28,512 nucleotides of DNA, from assembly GCF_003437535.1 (NCBI RefSeq), contig NZ_QSQT01000040.1, positions 1 through 28,512 on the forward strand, read 5' to 3'. Positions 25,071 to 28,512 of this stretch are shown here, piece by piece; positions within the stretch are counted from its first letter, which is position 1; each line of letters begins with the position of its first letter. A program made the translations under genes and the position numbers. This stretch comes from Phocaeicola plebeius. GTDB lineage: Bacteria > Bacteroidota > Bacteroidia > Bacteroidales > Bacteroidaceae. The notes under the pieces were generated by a model, which saw only the letters and a list, made by a program, of their open reading frames with translations, had not been told where the DNA came from and searched no databases.

Positions 25071-25916
25071 ATGTACCCTCTATCTGCCCCTCACACCGGC
25101 CCTATCGGAGTATTCGATTCCGGATACGGAGGTCTTACCATCTTAGGAAAATTCATCGAACGACTGCCACAGTACGATTACCTGTACTTGGGAGATAATG
25201 CCCGTGCTCCATACGGCACACGTTCGTTCGAAGTGGTCTACGACTTCACCCTGCAGGCTGTCAAGAAATTGTTTGAGCTGGGCTGCCCGCTGGTCATCCT
25301 GGCCTGCAATACGGCTTCCGCCAAAGCGCTCCGCAGCATCCAGCAGAACGACCTTCCTCACATGGATCCGACCCGCCGCGTATTGGGAGTAATACGCCCC
25401 ACCGTGGAATGCATCGGTGAAATCACCCGCAACGGGCACGTAGGCCTGCTGGCCACAGCCGGCACCGTACGCTCCGAATCCTATCCGCTGGAGATTAAAA
25501 AGATTTTTCCAGACATTCAGGTCACAGGAATGGCCTGCCCCATGTGGGTGCCACTGGTAGAGAACAAGGAATACGACGGTGACGGAGCCGACTATTTCGT
25601 CAAGAAATACATTGATACCATCCTGCAGAAAGATCCGGATATCGACACCCTGATTTTAGGCTGTACGCACTATCCCCTGCTTCTGCAAAAGATACGGCAG
25701 TACACCCCCTCGCACATCCGACTGGTAACGCAAGGCGAGTATGTCAGCGAAAGCCTGAAAGACTATCTGTTGCGTCATCCGGACATGGACGCACGCTGTT
25801 CCAAGAACAAGCGACGGGAGTTTCTTACCACAGAATCGGTCGAGAAATTCCGGGAATCGGCTTCGGTATTCTTACACTGCACAGACGTACATGTACGCAA
25901 TGTCCAACTTGAATAA
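25071..25916 (+). CDS. murI: Glutamate racemase
   Basis: This 281-residue cytoplasmic enzyme converts L- to D-glutamate for peptidoglycan. The two catalytic cysteines are present: C79 in ACNTAS and C198 in GCTHYP. The N-terminal substrate motif GVFDSGYGGLT (13-23) and the YLGDNARAPYG stretch (39-49) are also intact. The start gives a short lead-in of about ten residues before the first strand. It follows the ompH terminator and is closed by its own terminator, so it is nearly a single-gene unit. No conventional promoter is visible in the short gap before it. Confidence 0.96.
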   Translation: MYPLSAPHTGPIGVFDSGYGGLTILGKFIERLPQYDYLYLGDNARAPYGTRSFEVVYDFTLQAVKKLFELGCPLVILACNTASAKALRSIQQNDLPHMDPTRRVLGVIRPTVECIGEITRNGHVGLLATAGTVRSESYPLEIKKIFPDIQVTGMACPMWVPLVENKEYDGDGADYFVKKYIDTILQKDPDIDTLILGCTHYPLLLQKIRQYTPSHIRLVTQGEYVSESLKDYLLRHPDMDARCSKNKRREFLTTESVEKFRESASVFLHCTDVHVRNVQLE

Positions 25917-25917
25917 C

Positions 25918-25970
25918 ACAAAAATGGTCCGCCTCTGAATCTTCTCACAAAGGCGGACCATTTTTTGTTT
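25918..25970. terminator. Bidirectional terminator between murI and the GH3 gene
   Basis: A perfect 14-bp stem, AAAATGGTCCGCCT (25921-25934) against 25951-25964, has a 16-base loop. Runs of T follow on both strands, so it serves the convergent murI and GH3 genes, whose stops are about 70 bases apart. Confidence 0.92.
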
Positions 25971-25985
25971 TATATGACCTGACTG

Positions 25986-28235
25986 CTATTCAGCCACAAA
26001 AGTCGCGTGCTGCACATTCCGACTGTCCGGACCTACCATCACCTCAAATTCTCCCGGTTCATATCCATATTCCAGACGAGAGTTATAATACTTCAAATCA
26101 TCCTCGTCGAGCACAAATTCCACATTCTGCGTCTCTCCCTTTTTAAGGGCCACACGACGGAAAGCTTTCAGCTCCTTCACCGGACGGGAGATTTCTGCAT
26201 ACACATCGTGAAGGTACAGCTGCACAATCTCTACTCCGTCACACTCGCCGGAATTGGTTACAGGCACGGTTACCTTCAACTGACCGCCCTTGGCCATACG
26301 CTCGGCACTCAACTGCAAATTACCGTAGCGGAAAGTGGTATAACTCAAACCATAGCCAAAAGGATATAGCGGTTCATTGCTCTGGTCGATGTAATTGCTG
26401 CCATAACGGTTAAAAGTGGTATCATCCGTATCCGGACGACCCGTGTTCAGGTGATTATAATAAAGCGGCAACTGTCCCACCGCACGCGGGAAGCTCGTGG
26501 TCAGCTTACCTGAAGGAGACATGTCACCAAACATCACATCGGCAATGGCATCGCCCGCTTCACTGCCGGCAAACCACACGTTCAGGATAGCCGGTACATG
26601 CTCAGACTCCCAGCACAAATCTAGCGGACGACCAGTAAACAAAGCCAGTATCACCGGCTTTCCGGTAGCTACCAGTGCCTTCAACAAATCTTTCTGTGCA
26701 TCCGGAATCTGAATATCCGTACGAGAAGAAGACTCTCCACTCATCTCGGCACTCTCACCTAATGCAGCCACAATCACATCGGCCGAAGCCGCCACGCGCA
26801 AAGCCTCAGCCCGCAACTGACGGTCATCACCACGTGTCAGCGGACGAGGTTCGACCGCCCCTTTCTCTATATGCTCACTATAATACACGTTACTTCCTTT
26901 GGCATAAGAAACCGTAGCCTTATCACCTACCGCACGACGGAAAGCTTCGTACATCGTCACATGACGGTCTGTCTGACAATCCATGTTCCACGTGCCGCAC
27001 ATATTGTTCTGCGCATCGGCCATCGGCCCAATTAATGCAATGCGTCCCTTTTTCTGCAAAGGCAACAACTTACCATCGTTCTTCAACAATACAAACGTTT
27101 CGGCCGCAATCTCACGTGCCGCTTTACGATTCGCCTCCGTAAACAGTTCCTTGCGACCTCGAAGCGTATCACAATACTTATAAGGATTCTCAAACAATCC
27201 TAACTTATACTTGGCTTCCAGTACCCGACGGCAGGCCTCGTCAATCCGCTCCTGCGTCACGGCCTTCTCCTTCAGTGAAGCTTCCAGCGTATGCAAGAAA
27301 CCATGTGCCACCATATCCATGTCCGTTCCCGCATTCAACGCCCGTGCAGAAGCCTCCTTCAAGTCGGCCACCCCATGAGCCTTCATCTCACCAATTGAAT
27401 TGTAGTCGGTCACCACAAAACCCGTGAATCCCCACTCATTGCGGAGCAAATCCGTCAGCAGCCATTTGTCGGCTGTAGCAGGCACCCCGTTGATGGTATT
27501 GAACGAGCTCATCACCGAGCCCACTCCGGCTTCCACCGCACCCTTGTAAGGAGCCAGGTACACATTATACATCAGATTACGACTCATATCCACCGAATTA
27601 TAATCACGTCCCGATTCCGAAGCTCCATACAGCGCAAAGTGCTTCACACAAGCCATGATTTCATTGTTCTGCTTCATGCCGTCACCCTGATAACCGCGCA
27701 CATACGCTCCGGCCATCAGCGCACCGAGGTATGGGTCTTCTCCACTTCCTTCTGCAATACGTCCCCAGCGGGCATCCCGACAGATGTCTACCATCGGACT
27801 GAATGTCCAGCTGATTCCATCGGCACTGGCTTCCGTGGCAGAAATGCGTGCCATACGCGTTACTGCCGCCGTATCCCAGCTACAAGACAGGGCCAACGGA
27901 ATCGGGAAGATGGTCTCGTACCCGTGAATCACATCAGCACCCACTATCAAAGGAATTCCCAGACGAGTTTCCTCCACCGCCATACGCTGCATCTGGTAAA
28001 TCTTATCCACTCCCTTCACATTGAAAAAGCCGCCGACCTCTCCAGCCCGGATAGCTTCTGCCATCTTGCTGTTCTTCACCGCTCCCGACACCAGGTCATT
28101 CCCAGCCGGCAGATTCAACTGTCCTAACTTTTCCTGCAAGGTCATCCTTCCCATCAGGTCACTGATAAAGCGGTCCATCTCCGCATCCTTTCCCCCGGAA
28201 TTCGGTGAAGAACATCCTGCCATCGTTAAAAGCAA
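25986..28235 (-). CDS. bglX: GH3 beta-glucosidase (BglX-like) with a damaged 5' end
   Basis: The open frame codes for 749 residues from a TTG. The GH3 N-terminal barrel (about 20-350) has the substrate-binding KHF (198-200) and the nucleophile D277 in GFVVTDYNS. The alpha/beta sandwich (about 375-600) has GESSSRTDI with E501 as likely acid/base. A fibronectin-III-like domain follows (about 655-745). Order and length match BglX. The start is odd: the frame opens LLLTMAGCSSP, the end of a lipoprotein signal with lipobox TMAGC, but no ATG precedes it in frame. An ATG at 28270 in the -1/+1 frame encodes MGKISQFVKVG, and a single extra G in the GGGG run (28238-28241) would join them into a normal lipoprotein signal. 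As read, export is probably lost or weak. It is a single-gene unit. Confidence 0.92.
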   Translation of the reverse strand: MLLTMAGCSSPNSGGKDAEMDRFISDLMGRMTLQEKLGQLNLPAGNDLVSGAVKNSKMAEAIRAGEVGGFFNVKGVDKIYQMQRMAVEETRLGIPLIVGADVIHGYETIFPIPLALSCSWDTAAVTRMARISATEASADGISWTFSPMVDICRDARWGRIAEGSGEDPYLGALMAGAYVRGYQGDGMKQNNEIMACVKHFALYGASESGRDYNSVDMSRNLMYNVYLAPYKGAVEAGVGSVMSSFNTINGVPATADKWLLTDLLRNEWGFTGFVVTDYNSIGEMKAHGVADLKEASARALNAGTDMDMVAHGFLHTLEASLKEKAVTQERIDEACRRVLEAKYKLGLFENPYKYCDTLRGRKELFTEANRKAAREIAAETFVLLKNDGKLLPLQKKGRIALIGPMADAQNNMCGTWNMDCQTDRHVTMYEAFRRAVGDKATVSYAKGSNVYYSEHIEKGAVEPRPLTRGDDRQLRAEALRVAASADVIVAALGESAEMSGESSSRTDIQIPDAQKDLLKALVATGKPVILALFTGRPLDLCWESEHVPAILNVWFAGSEAGDAIADVMFGDMSPSGKLTTSFPRAVGQLPLYYNHLNTGRPDTDDTTFNRYGSNYIDQSNEPLYPFGYGLSYTTFRYGNLQLSAERMAKGGQLKVTVPVTNSGECDGVEIVQLYLHDVYAEISRPVKELKAFRRVALKKGETQNVEFVLDEDDLKYYNSRLEYGYEPGEFEVMVGPDSRNVQHATFVAE

Positions 28236-28270
28236 GGCCCCACCTTTACAAACTGACTTATTTTTCCCAT
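28226..28270 (-). other. Out-of-frame signal-peptide start of the GH3 gene
   Basis: The ATG at 28268-28270 opens a 14-codon frame (MGKISQFVKVGPCF) that hits TAA at 28226-28228. Adding one G to the GGGG run at 28238-28241 gives MGKISQFVKVGALLLTMAGC, a textbook lipoprotein signal that continues into GH3. The candidate -7 box at 28301-28308 is correctly placed for this ATG. This is either a frameshift mutation, a read error, or a slippage site. Confidence 0.7.
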
Positions 28271-28300
28271 AGATATCGTAATTTTTAGAATTCGTTCTTC

Positions 28301-28308
28301 CAAAAATA
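28301..28308 (-). promoter_or_regulatory. Candidate -7 box of the GH3 gene
   Basis: The minus strand reads TATTTTTG, an exact TAnnTTTG match, about 30 bases before the ATG at 28270. TTTG copies further upstream lie closer than the usual -33 distance. Confidence 0.45.
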
Positions 28309-28363
28309 TCAATTTTTCAAACAAAACGAGCCCGAAATACGAGGTTTATTTTCGCACCAGCAG

Positions 28364-28470
28364 AACGCAAGTACGTTTTAAAAAAACGCAAGTGCATTCG
28401 ATATGAAACGCTTTGGCGTTTGAAGTAAAACGAACTTGCGTTTCAAACAAAACGCTTTGGCGTTTGAAGT
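28364..28470. repeat. Intergenic cluster of short direct and inverted repeats
   Basis: A 21-base unit occurs twice (28406-28426 and 28450-28470), each containing the hairpin AAACGC-TTTG-GCGTTT. AACGCAAGT occurs twice (28364-28372, 28385-28393) and once inverted (28434-28442), so an outer stem can enclose the first hairpin. The 12-mer AACGCAAGTACG at 28364-28375 is also the arm of the fucose-operon terminator (4078-4089). No gene is seen from 28271 to the window end; the stretch looks regulatory or structural. Confidence 0.7.
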
Positions 28471-28483
28471 GTACTGAAAATAG

Positions 28484-28512
28484 TTGTCAGTTTGAAGATT
28501 AATTCCTGACAA
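28484..28512. other. Inverted repeat at the right window edge
   Basis: TTGTCAG (28484-28490) and CTGACAA (28506-28512) can form a 7-bp stem with a 15-base loop. It may belong to a terminator or operator of a gene beyond the window. Too little is visible to decide. Confidence 0.3.

Overview
The window looks like a chromosomal segment of a gut Bacteroidales bacterium (Bacteroides or Phocaeicola type). The signs are a SusC/SusD pair, many exported glycoside hydrolases, promoters that fit the Bacteroidetes TAnnTTTG -7 consensus, few Shine-Dalgarno sequences, and the envelope cluster uppS-bamA-ompH-ompH-murI. No rRNA, tRNA, CRISPR array, transposase or integrase was seen.

Layout. (1) Bases 1-1681 (+) are AT-rich. 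They hold the 3' end of an unknown gene whose stop overlaps, as ATGA, the start of a nuclease-helicase fusion (PD-(D/E)XK-like region plus DUF2075 SF1 helicase). (2) 1735-3960 (-) is a secreted dipeptidyl peptidase IV-like S9 protease. (3) 4136-10375 (-) is a tight six-gene operon for L-fucose release and oxidation: GH29 alpha-L-fucosidase, mutarotase, L-galactose/L-fucose dehydrogenase-like aldo/keto reductase, lactonase-like amidohydrolase, FucP-type symporter and zinc alcohol dehydrogenase. (4) 10593-11447 (+) is an AraC-family regulator, divergent from the operon. (5) 11461-16248 (-) is the SusC/SusD uptake pair, and 16747-18642 (-) is a GH97 enzyme with the residues of the retaining alpha-galactosidase type. 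(6) 18962-24967 (+) holds a DUF6242-like lipoprotein, uppS, bamA and two ompH/skp genes. (7) 25071-25916 (+) is murI. (8) 25986-28235 (-) is a GH3 beta-glucosidase whose signal peptide appears to be broken by a one-base frameshift.

Regions 3 to 5 read as one polysaccharide utilisation locus. SusCD would import a fucosylated, possibly alpha-galactosylated glycan. GH29 and GH97 would trim it. FucP would bring in L-fucose, which the mutarotase, dehydrogenase and lactonase would turn into L-fuconate. No fucI/fucK/fucA and no fuconate dehydratase are in the window, so the later steps are elsewhere or differ.

The most interesting signal is regulatory. The fucosidase and susC promoters share GTCGAT-N20-TTTAATCCTAT-N20-TAnnTTTG with identical spacing. 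The GH97 promoter has a close variant, and a site at the same 51-base distance precedes a candidate araC promoter. This points to one regulon, most simply run by the AraC protein. A second unusual signal is a four-unit, 21-bp-period array of palindromes between GH97 and susC.
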